Assembly: GCA_028706415.1 (NCBI GenBank)
Contig: JAQWBK010000094.1
Span: forward strand, 1-5,744
From: Oscillospiraceae bacterium
Lineage (GTDB): Bacteria > Bacillota > Clostridia > Oscillospirales > Acutalibacteraceae
DNA: 5,744 nucleotides
Direction of reading: 5' to 3'
A program made the translations under genes and the position numbers. Below are positions 1-5,011 of this stretch, in pieces (within the stretch, counting starts at the first letter, position 1; each line of letters opens with the position of its first letter). The notes under the pieces are model-generated. The model saw only the letters and a program-made list of their open reading frames with translations. It did no database searches and was not told the DNA's origin.

Positions 1-154
1 AGGCAATAGCAAACGAATGTCCCCCGCCCCCTGCGGTTGCATCCAGATATATACCGTCTTGTTTTATATTTAATGCGTTAATAGTTTCATTCAGCAGTAC
101 CGGTATATGATAAATCGGGTTTTCCGAACCATCGGAGCACTTTCGCTCTTTCAT
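1..154 (-). CDS. rsmH: RsmH, 16S rRNA (cytosine-1402-N4)-methyltransferase, N-terminal part only
   Basis: RsmH (MraW) is an S-adenosylmethionine-dependent enzyme that methylates N4 of C1402 in the decoding centre of 16S rRNA. Only the first 51 codons are in the window; the gene runs off the left edge. The translation contains HIPVLLNETINALNI (residues 16-30), the family's hallmark start, then the SAM-binding glycine motif DATAGGGGHS (38-47), usually D-G-T-x-G-G-G-G-H-S. The ATG at 154 was chosen because no other start lies in frame upstream and GGAGGGGTGAG, containing the Shine-Dalgarno-like GGTGA, ends six bases before it. The gene lies 48 bp downstream of mraZ on the same strand, the standard order at the head of a dcw cluster, so it is very probably co-transcribed from the mraZ promoter. 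The leader of about 15 residues before HIPVLL is slightly longer than in many homologues. Confidence 0.95.
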   Translation of the reverse strand, partial: MKERKCSDGSENPIYHIPVLLNETINALNIKQDGIYLDATAGGGGHSFAIA

Positions 155-202
155 GCCGTACTCACCCCTCCATATAAATCAGAGACTTATATTATGCTCA
201 TA

Positions 203-622
203 TTAAAATCCCAACTCGATAAATTCATTCTCAACCTCTTCCGGAGTCATGCGACCGCTTTCCTCCTGGTAGCCGTCCGGACTCCAGATTTCAGCCCGAT
301 TGCCCGCTCCAATAACCAATGCTTCCTTTTCTAAGGCGGCATATGCAAGAAGGTGACGGGGCAGCAGAATACGCCCCTGAGAATCCACCTGAACATCGGC
401 TGCGTTTGAGGAAAGATATCTCTGGAGCTTTCGTGCCTTGGTAAAAGGCATATCGGCAAGCCCCTGCTGAAGCTTGTCCCACTCCTCCATCGAATACAGG
501 CAGACACAATGATCCATAACAGCCGCGGCGATAAAACTGTCGCCCAGCTTTTCGCGAAGTTTGGCAGGCACAAAAATTCGCCCCTTCGCATCTATGTTAT
601 GTTGGTATCGCCCGTAAAGCAT
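203..622 (-). CDS. mraZ: MraZ, dcw-cluster transcriptional regulator
   Basis: MraZ is a DNA-binding protein of the SpoVT/AbrB-like fold that forms a ring-shaped oligomer. It binds short direct repeats in its own promoter and, in characterised species, controls the mra/dcw operon. This 139-residue protein is close to the usual length (about 140-150) and has the two tandem half-domains, each with the D-x-x-G-R signature: DAKGRIFVPAKLRE at residues 11-24 and DSQGRILLPRHLL at 80-92. The beginning MLYGRYQHNIDAKGR matches the family's F-x-G-x-Y-x-H-x-x-D-x-K-G-R pattern, which supports the ATG at 622. GAGGT lies six bases upstream of it. The gene is first in the minus-strand unit, with rsmH 48 bp downstream, and its upstream DNA carries a sigma-A promoter and four 10-bp repeats that should be its own operator. 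Identification is secure; regulation by itself is inferred from the family and the repeats. Confidence 0.97.
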   Translation of the reverse strand: MLYGRYQHNIDAKGRIFVPAKLREKLGDSFIAAAVMDHCVCLYSMEEWDKLQQGLADMPFTKARKLQRYLSSNAADVQVDSQGRILLPRHLLAYAALEKEALVIGAGNRAEIWSPDGYQEESGRMTPEEVENEFIELGF

Positions 623-659
623 GGTCTACCTCGTTTTCTTTTCCGTTAATTCATATACT

Positions 660-687
660 GTTGAAAACTGTGTTGAAAGTGTTGAAA
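660..687. repeat. Three GTTGAAA copies between MraZ operator and mraZ
   Basis: GTTGAAA occurs at 660-666, 672-678 and 681-687 on the plus strand (TTTCAAC on the mraZ strand), with start-to-start distances of 12 and 9 bp. The copies lie in the 5' leader of the mraZ transcript, directly next to the operator decamers. The core TTTTCAACA differs at two positions from the DnaA box TTATCCACA, so a second regulator is possible, but this is weak. They might also simply be diverged operator-like repeats. Confidence 0.5.
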
Positions 688-689
688 AT

Positions 690-729
690 CACCACTTACC
701 ACCACCCGGCACTACTTTTCACCACTTTT
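690..729 (-). promoter_or_regulatory. Probable MraZ operator: four 10-bp direct repeats
   Basis: On the plus strand four decamers follow each other without a gap: CACCACTTAC (690-699), CACCACCCGG (700-709), CACTACTTTT (710-719) and CACCACTTTT (720-729). On the coding strand of mraZ they read as repeats of the type AAAAGTGGTG. Known MraZ operators are also direct repeats with a 10-bp period (TGGG-type in E. coli, AAAGTG-type in mycoplasmas), located between promoter and mraZ. Here they begin at about the expected transcription start and extend into the first 40 transcribed bases, so a bound MraZ ring would obstruct initiation or early elongation. Repeats are seen directly; the function is inferred from the family and position. 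Confidence 0.85.
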
Positions 730-735
730 GAGTAC

Positions 736-764
736 ATTATATATTGTTTGCAGTAAAAAATCAA
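736..764 (-). promoter_or_regulatory. Sigma-A promoter of mraZ-rsmH
   Basis: On the minus strand TTGATT (764-759) and TATAAT (741-736) are separated by 17 bases. Initiation would fall near 729, at the outer edge of the MraZ-type decamers, leaving a leader of about 107 bases before the mraZ ATG. The near-consensus boxes, spacing and position make this a convincing promoter, not tested experimentally. Confidence 0.85.
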
Positions 765-840
765 GTACTGTTATCATTTTATTGCACAAGTTTTCTCGAG
801 TAAATATATGCATTATTGCTTTAATTTTCCATCAATATTT

Positions 841-870
841 AAAAAAGCCGAATTCTCGAATGAATTCGGC
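841..870 (-). terminator. Terminator-like hairpin, leftward orientation, no evident gene served
   Basis: GCCGAATTC (847-855) and GAATTCGGC (862-870) form a perfect 9-bp stem with a six-base loop. Read on the minus strand the stem is followed by six T residues (846-841), the form of an intrinsic terminator. On the plus strand it is followed by A6 and only later by T5, so the leftward reading is stronger. No minus-strand gene is visible between it and degV, so it may end an antisense or small RNA transcript, insulate the mraZ promoter from readthrough, or be a relic. Confidence 0.6.
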
Positions 871-895
871 AAAAAAGTCATTTTTAATTTAGTTT

Positions 896-907
896 TACGA
901 TATCGTA
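896..907. repeat. 12-bp perfect palindrome TACGATATCGTA
   Basis: A short perfect palindrome in the gene-free region between the divergent mraZ and degV units. It is about 135 bp upstream of the degV -35 box and is not next to any promoter I can identify. It may be a dimeric-regulator site or chance; nothing links it to a known operator. Confidence 0.3.
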
Positions 908-934
908 CTATTTAATACTGTAAACATATATATT

Positions 935-1035
935 ATACTAATTTCAATAAGAAACATTCCGGCTAACAGAGCCACGACAACCGGGCAGAATGGCTGTCAC
1001 GGATCTGTTGGTATGTTTCTAATCGAAATTAGTAT
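935..1035. repeat. 101-bp long imperfect palindrome, copy A
   Basis: The ends ATACTAATTTC (935-945) and GAAATTAGTAT (1025-1035) are perfect inverted repeats. The arms continue pairing inward: AGAAACAT (950-957) with ATGTTTCT (1013-1020), CC with GG, AACAGA (965-970) with TCTGTT (1004-1009), CC (972-973) with GG (1001-1002), GACA (976-979) with TGTC (995-998), and CC with GG around the loop GGGCAGAAT (983-991). The main defect is a four-base bulge GGCT at 961-964. The whole block can thus form one hairpin. Counting from the TACT/AGTA ends it is 99 bp flanked by TTA on both sides (933-935 and 1035-1037). A second copy with the same ends and length lies at 5641-5741. It contains no T-run and no ORF. 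It ends seven bases before the degV -35 box. Confidence 0.85.
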
Positions 1036-1041
1036 TAAAAG

Positions 1042-1070
1042 TTGAAATTTCTATTTGTGTGTGCTAATAT
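1042..1070 (+). promoter_or_regulatory. Sigma-A promoter of degV-LCP operon
   Basis: TTGAAA (1042-1047) and TAATAT (1065-1070) are separated by 17 bases, and TGC directly precedes the -10 box, giving an extended -10 element. Start of transcription would be near 1077, giving a leader of about 70 bases before the degV ATG. The palindromic repeat at 935-1035 lies just upstream, where an activator or UP element would sit. Confidence 0.75.
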
Positions 1071-1148
1071 TGAGTGACATTTGTTTATATATATTAATGA
1101 TATTATATTACCGACTATTCCCGAAATAGCTTTTGGAGGCTAAACTGA

Positions 1149-2009
1149 ATGAACGAGAAAATAATACTCAGCGCCGACAGCACCTGTGATCTTGGGGAGG
1201 AGCTGAAAGAAAGATACTCCGTTAATTGCTCCCCATTGCATGTTATTCTTGGAGATGATTCATACTTGGATGGTGTGGATCTAACCGCCGACCGCATTTA
1301 TGAGATTTACAGTGAAAAGAAGATACTCCCTAAAACCGCTGCAATCAATGTAGCCGAGTATTACGACTATTTCCGCAAGTGGACAGAACAGGGATATGAG
1401 ATAGTACATATTACCATCGGACACGGTCTCTCGGCATGTAATAGCAACTGCCAAATAGCCGCCAAGGAACTGCCCGGCGTCTATGTTATCGATAGCTGCA
1501 ACCTTTCAACGGGTTCGGGACATCTGGTCATCCAAGCAGCCGAGCGTATTGCTGCCGGAATGCCTGCCCAGCAGATTGCAGATGAAGTACAGGCTATGAC
1601 TGGATTTGTCCAAGCCAGCTTTGTTTTAGATACTCTTGAATTTTTATATAAAGGCGGACGCTGCTCCGCCCTGCAGATGCTGGGTGCCAACATGTTGCAA
1701 CTAAAACCATGTATCGAAGTAAATAACAATGACGGCACCATGGGGGTAGGGAAAAAATATCGCGGCTCGCTTGATAAAGCGCTTGTTCAATATGTGCACG
1801 ACCAGTTATCCGACCGCAATGATATAAGAAATGATAGGATTTTCTTAACACATGCGGGGATTTCGGAGCAGCGCATTGAGCTTGTACGAAGCGAAATAGT
1901 GAAGTTAAAAGCGTTTAAGGAAATTCTTGTTACAAGAGCCGGCTGTACCATCTCATCCCATTGCGGGCCGAATACACTGGGTATTCTTTTTATGACAAAT
2001 AACCCATAA
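1149..2009 (+). CDS. DegV family (FakB-like) fatty-acid-binding protein
   Basis: DegV/FakB proteins are cytosolic two-domain carriers that hold a fatty acid and present it to the kinase FakA, which makes acyl-phosphate for phospholipid synthesis. The 286 residues match the usual length (about 280). Visible signatures: the opening IILSADSTCDL (5-15); PKTAAIN (61-67) supplying T63; GHGLSACNS (91-99) supplying S95; YVIDSCNLSTGSGHLV (112-127); FVLDTLEFLYKGGRCSAL (158-175) with R171; and the C-terminal CTISSHCGPNTLGILFM (266-282) with H271. T63, S95, R171 and H271 fall where the carboxylate-binding residues of the family are expected; this matching is from memory. The start is supported by GGAGG nine bases upstream. 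An LCP gene follows after 22 bp, suggesting an operon. Nine cysteines is a high number for the family. Ligand and kinase partner cannot be read from this window. Confidence 0.93.
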   Translation: MNEKIILSADSTCDLGEELKERYSVNCSPLHVILGDDSYLDGVDLTADRIYEIYSEKKILPKTAAINVAEYYDYFRKWTEQGYEIVHITIGHGLSACNSNCQIAAKELPGVYVIDSCNLSTGSGHLVIQAAERIAAGMPAQQIADEVQAMTGFVQASFVLDTLEFLYKGGRCSALQMLGANMLQLKPCIEVNNNDGTMGVGKKYRGSLDKALVQYVHDQLSDRNDIRNDRIFLTHAGISEQRIELVRSEIVKLKAFKEILVTRAGCTISSHCGPNTLGILFMTNNP

Positions 2010-2031
2010 GCATTTTAACGGAGGTCTTTTA

Positions 2032-3117
2032 ATGAATAAAGCCCCAAAAAGCAATCTGAATGGTAAAAGACGCAAGCCCCGTGGAAGAAAGCCTCACAGC
2101 AAGACTGCACGAGGGCTGGTTATTGCCTCTATTTCGCTTTTAAGTGTATTATCCGTACTAATGATTGGTGTTGGTGTTTATTTCTGGCGCCTCTATTCTC
2201 TTATGGGGCACAATCAAGGTGTAACCGGCGATTTCATCGACTCGCTCGTGCCGGATGAAATGAATAAAGACTACAAGGATATTAGCGATTATACCGTCAT
2301 TGAAGAAGGGGCATCCAGCGTTGCCGAAATACCTGTCAGAACAAATACGAAAAATGTTCAGAATTTTCTTTTGATAGGTATCGATACCCGTAAATCTAAT
2401 TCTTTCATAGGCCTTTCGGATGCGGTCATAATCTTGACCATCGATACCGGCAGAAAAGAGATTAAGCTTACTTCCATCCTCCGCGACACCCTGGTGTCAC
2501 TGCCCGGGCGGGACCGCAACGGGGACGGCAAGGATGATTATTCAAAGTTTAACGCTTCCTATTCCTTAGGAGGATTTAACCTTTTATCCAAAACAATAGA
2601 ACAGAATTTCCGTTTAAAAATCGATAAATATATCACCATGAATTTTGCCGCCTTCCAAGAAGTGGTCAATTACATGGGAGGGGTTGACATAAAGCTGACC
2701 CAAGCCGAGGCAAAATGGATCAAGGTCGGAAGTGCCGCAGATACCTATCACCTAAACGGCAAGAAAGCCTTGTCTTATGCTCGTATCAGAAAGCTGGACA
2801 GCGATTTCGGGCGGACCAACCGGCAACGAAAAACCTTAACCGCCATGTTTAACAAAGCAAAAACCATGAGTATCGGCAACCTTAACGGAATTTTGAATAA
2901 AATGCTTCCCCGGGTGGACACCAACATGACGGCCAATGAATTCACCGTTTTTATATTTAATTCGATGACATATTTCGGTTATAAAATGGACAAGACTTTC
3001 TATCTCCCCCAAAGCGGCGAATACAGAAACGCACCCGAGTATGGATTGGGTTCGGTGTTATTGCTTAAGGACCCTGCCCAAGCGGTGACCGACCTGCATA
3101 AATTTATTTATAACTGA
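2032..3117 (+). CDS. LytR-CpsA-Psr (LCP) family cell-envelope polymer transferase
   Basis: LCP enzymes sit on the outer face of the membrane and transfer undecaprenyl-pyrophosphate-linked polymers such as teichoic acids or capsule onto peptidoglycan. The 361-residue protein has a strongly basic cytoplasmic tail (residues 11-27), one membrane helix (about 29-52), a short stalk, and the LCP domain from about 109. Family motifs: LLIGIDTR (113-120), LSDAVIILTID (128-138), LTSILRDTLVSLP (146-158), KFNASYSLGG (172-181), YITMNFAAFQEVVNYMGGVDI (200-220), and LNGKKALSYARIRKLDSDFGRTNRQRK (241-267). Likely phosphate or metal ligands include D118, R120, D130, R151, D152, R251, R253, D258, R261 and R264. 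An unusual DRNGDGKDD loop (161-169) resembles a calcium-binding EF-hand loop. GGAGGT lies six bases upstream of the ATG, and degV ends 22 bp before, so the two are probably co-transcribed. The polymer substrate is unknown. There is no long C-terminal extension. Confidence 0.95.
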   Translation: MNKAPKSNLNGKRRKPRGRKPHSKTARGLVIASISLLSVLSVLMIGVGVYFWRLYSLMGHNQGVTGDFIDSLVPDEMNKDYKDISDYTVIEEGASSVAEIPVRTNTKNVQNFLLIGIDTRKSNSFIGLSDAVIILTIDTGRKEIKLTSILRDTLVSLPGRDRNGDGKDDYSKFNASYSLGGFNLLSKTIEQNFRLKIDKYITMNFAAFQEVVNYMGGVDIKLTQAEAKWIKVGSAADTYHLNGKKALSYARIRKLDSDFGRTNRQRKTLTAMFNKAKTMSIGNLNGILNKMLPRVDTNMTANEFTVFIFNSMTYFGYKMDKTFYLPQSGEYRNAPEYGLGSVLLLKDPAQAVTDLHKFIYN

Positions 3118-3293
3118 TGTATGGGCATACAATGTCTATCAGCTGCCAAGCAAGCAAATCAGACAAAGCATAATACCCGAGAATTTACCCACTTTCCACC
3201 GTGTTTTCAACAGTCAGTTAAATGACTGCGACAAAATCTGACAATTATCCGGATTGTATAACACAATACCGCTATCTTCAACATTGGTTTTAG

Positions 3294-3381
3294 ATAAAAA
3301 AATTGTATTCTTATGCCTTCATCTGACGAGGGAGTTTGCTCGGCAGAGCCGTAACGAAGGCAGAGAAGGCTATTTTTTTAT
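3294..3381 (+). terminator. 88-bp inverted-repeat structure with T7, possible terminator of degV-LCP operon
   Basis: ATAAAAAAAT (3294-3303) is the exact complement of ATTTTTTTAT (3372-3381). Inside, TGCCTTC (3314-3320) can pair with GAAGGCA (3356-3362), or GCCTTC can pair with a second GAAGGC at 3365-3370 that runs directly into TATTTTTTTA. The centre can form CGAG/CTCG (3327-3330 with 3339-3342) or the competing CGGC-AGA-GCCG (3341-3351). A stem followed by seven T residues fits an intrinsic terminator for plus-strand transcripts, about 190 bases after the LCP stop codon; the A7 on the left makes it symmetrical for the other strand. The mosaic of small GC-rich stems also resembles extragenic palindromic repeats that I recall as common in Clostridia. 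Confidence 0.55.
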
Positions 3382-3522
3382 TGTCTCACCTATTGGTTTA
3401 AAACCTTAACATCTTTCCGGTTTTTTTGCACCGGGCTTGGTTCTCCTCCTTGCATGACGCCAGCCCGCTCTCCTCCTCCGCCTTGCATGACGAAATACAT
3501 CCTCGCAAATTTTGTCTCACCT
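3381..3522. repeat. Direct repeat TTGTCTCACCT flanking the GC-rich block
   Basis: TTGTCTCACCT is present exactly at 3381-3391 and 3512-3522, both times after a T-rich run. The two copies bracket the segment containing the CCTTGCATGACG repeats, so the roughly 120 bp between them could be a duplicated or inserted block. The second copy can also pair its TCACCT with AGGTGA at 3544-3549. Confidence 0.6.
3448..3492. repeat. Direct repeat CCTTGCATGACG, two copies, 33-bp spacing
   Basis: CCTTGCATGACG occurs exactly at 3448-3459 and 3481-3492. Each copy is preceded by a pyrimidine-rich stretch built from CTCCT. The intervening bases are GC-richer than their surroundings. Two copies only, no array; function unknown. 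Confidence 0.7.
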
Positions 3523-3597
3523 TTTACTTGAGAACAATATTAGAGGTGACCTTAAGCCATTGAAACAGTAAAGCAGCAGCCTACTCGGAAATTGATA

Positions 3598-3626
3598 TGG
3601 ACAAACATCCATATTATATGTATAAT
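3598..3626 (+). promoter_or_regulatory. Sigma-A promoter of the lipoprotein gene
   Basis: TGGACA (3598-3603) and TATAAT (3621-3626) are separated by 17 bases; initiation would be near 3633, about 40 bases before the ATG. The -10 box lies in the right arm of an AT-rich palindrome, ATATTATA-TG-TATAATAT (3611-3628), which could be an operator or could be chance in AT-rich DNA. Confidence 0.7.
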
Positions 3627-3671
3627 ATCAAAATGAGTATAATCTAAGGAAATACAGAGAGGAAGTTCATC

Positions 3672-4949
3672 ATGCGTCTACGCAATTTACCTCATAATTT
3701 AAAAGTCATAGCCTGTTTTGCGGTATGTATAGCCCTGATTTCGGGTAGCTTGATGCTTACCGGTTGTTCCACTCCGAAAAACGCAATTGTTTTCAGCGAT
3801 GGAACCAAGGTATCCACCGGAGAGTATCTGGCTTATCTGGCCAACTCATACCAAACAACCTTTTACTATAACGGTCTCACCTACTATGCTCAGCAGGGTG
3901 TCGACCCTTGGACTCAGAAACTGTCCTATGGTGAGGGGGACGAGGCAAAAGAGCTTTCGGTTGAAGAATATATCGTTAAGCAGACTGAAGACTATATTGT
4001 CCGGCATAAAGCAATATCGGACAAGATGAGTGAATTTGGAATTAAAATATCCGAAAAAGACCAAAAAGCTTATGATGAATATATGGCCACGGTTGCAGAG
4101 GATTCATTCCTTCCACTCGGCTTCAGCAAAAGTAATTTCGGAAAAATGTATGAAAAGACCAACTTCTACGAGCCCAGCCTTTTCATGGGGTTATATGACA
4201 AGGGCGGAAAACGCGCCATGAGTGAAAAAGATATTAAAGATTATTACAAGAAAAATATTTTCACCTTTAAAATCATTGAAATCCCGCTGACCGACGATGC
4301 CGGTTCCGACCTAGACGCCAAGGGTGTTAAAGAGGTTAAAGATAAACTTAAGGGGTATCTTGATTTATATGAATCTAATAAGGATTTCGATAAAGTTATA
4401 GAAAAATACAATGCCGACACTCAGGCTCCGGAAGAACCCCCTGCCTCCCCTCCCGTAACCACCGACCCGGCTGCAACCACCACCACAGCAGCACCTACTA
4501 CTACTACGACAACAACAACCACTACAACCACAACCACGACTACGACTACAGCCCCGACAACCGCCAAATCTGAAGGAACAAACGACGATTCGGGGGAACA
4601 AGCTGAAGAACCCACCGATTCAAATCTCAATATCATAGATGCAAACCATGATGATGAGAATATTGTTAAAGCAGTAAAATCCGTCAAGGTTGGGCAGGCA
4701 AAGGTTGTCGAATACAAGAAAAACGGTACCGACAATACCGCCGCATTAATTCTGCATATCAACCCTGAAGAGACCGAGTATGACTTCGATAGTAGCCGAG
4801 AGCGGATTTTACAGGGTGCAAAATACAAGGAATTTGATGAAGAAATTAAGGCTTATATAAAAACATTAAAATATGATGTCAATAAATCTGTATTGAAAAA
4901 ATGCACCCCTAAGCAGCTTGAGCTGGACCAAGCAAAAGCTGCAGCCTGA
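3672..4949 (+). CDS. PrsA/SurA-like foldase lipoprotein with polythreonine linker
   Basis: This 425-residue protein begins with a lipoprotein signal: basic start, hydrophobic core (about 12-28) and lipobox LTGC (29-32), so Cys32 should be lipidated and the protein anchored outside the membrane. The segment from about 38 to 200 (start AIVFSDGTKVSTGEYLAYL; later DPWTQKLSYGEG, SVEEYIVKQTEDYIVRHKAI, MSEKDIKDYYKKN) has the helical pattern of the SurA/PrsA N-terminal chaperone domain. FTFKIIEIPLTDD (about 197-209) followed by VKEVKDKLKGYLDLYESNKDFDKVIEKYN resembles the first half of a parvulin prolyl-isomerase domain, and KAVKSVKVGQAKVVEYKKNGTDNTAALILHI (after residue 330) resembles its end. Between them lies a Pro/Thr/Ala-rich stretch (252-299) with 18 consecutive threonines. 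The central catalytic part of a parvulin is not evident, so enzymatic activity is doubtful. AGAGAGGAAG lies upstream of the ATG. Monocistronic: own promoter and own terminator. Lipoprotein status is firm; foldase role is inferred. Confidence 0.8.
   Translation: MRLRNLPHNLKVIACFAVCIALISGSLMLTGCSTPKNAIVFSDGTKVSTGEYLAYLANSYQTTFYYNGLTYYAQQGVDPWTQKLSYGEGDEAKELSVEEYIVKQTEDYIVRHKAISDKMSEFGIKISEKDQKAYDEYMATVAEDSFLPLGFSKSNFGKMYEKTNFYEPSLFMGLYDKGGKRAMSEKDIKDYYKKNIFTFKIIEIPLTDDAGSDLDAKGVKEVKDKLKGYLDLYESNKDFDKVIEKYNADTQAPEEPPASPPVTTDPAATTTTAAPTTTTTTTTTTTTTTTTTTAPTTAKSEGTNDDSGEQAEEPTDSNLNIIDANHDDENIVKAVKSVKVGQAKVVEYKKNGTDNTAALILHINPEETEYDFDSSRERILQGAKYKEFDEEIKAYIKTLKYDVNKSVLKKCTPKQLELDQAKAAA
4425..4568 (+). 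repeat. Pro/Thr/Ala low-complexity coding tract with T18 run
   Basis: Codons 252-299 of the lipoprotein encode a disordered linker rich in P, T, A and E, with an unbroken run of 18 threonines at residues 276-293 (4497-4550). All four threonine codons (ACA, ACC, ACG, ACT) are mixed in the run, so it is not a pure triplet repeat. On the opposite strand the tract reads as a long GTN run that would give polyvaline; that reading is an artefact. Confidence 0.95.
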
Positions 4950-5011
4950 TAACAATGTCATAAGAAGTTCCATCTATTTCAACCTGCAGCCCTATTTAGA
5001 ACATTAATTAA

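Larger units (their letters stand above)
3118..3597. other. Gene-free region with several short repeats
   Basis: No ORF with a credible start and ribosome-binding site was found on either strand. The first part holds two small hairpins (CAGTCA/TGACTG at 3211-3228 and ACAAT/ATTGT at 3241-3257) without T-runs. The middle holds the 88-bp inverted-repeat structure at 3294-3381. The last part holds GC-rich direct repeats (3448-3492) and a TCACCT/AGGTGA pair (3517-3522 with 3544-3549). It may be the 3' untranslated region of the LCP gene, a small RNA locus, or an accumulation of extragenic repeats; the sequence alone does not decide. Confidence 0.6.

Noticed and set aside
107..334. 75-codon plus-strand ORF overlapping rsmH and mraZ
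   Set aside because: It lies antisense to two well-identified genes, has no credible ribosome-binding site and no recognisable protein pattern.
935..1035. Palindromic element as an intrinsic terminator or tRNA-like gene
   Set aside because: No T-run follows either end, there is no T-loop or anticodon arrangement, and one continuous hairpin does not fit a cloverleaf.
1071..1148. Riboswitch or T-box in the degV leader
   Set aside because: The predicted leader is about 70 bases of AT-rich sequence with no stem followed by a T-run and no recognisable riboswitch or T-box motif.
3211..3257. Two small hairpins after the LCP gene as its terminator
   Set aside because: Stems of 6 and 5 bp without T-runs are too weak; the structure ending in T7 at 3373-3379 is a better candidate.
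3448..3492. Possible CRISPR fragment from two CCTTGCATGACG copies
   Set aside because: Only two short repeats, spacer of about 21 bp, no palindromic repeat, no further units and no cas genes.
4421..4828. Minus-strand ORF with a long valine run
   Set aside because: It is the complement of the polythreonine codons of the lipoprotein; the valine run follows from reading ACN as GTN on the other strand.
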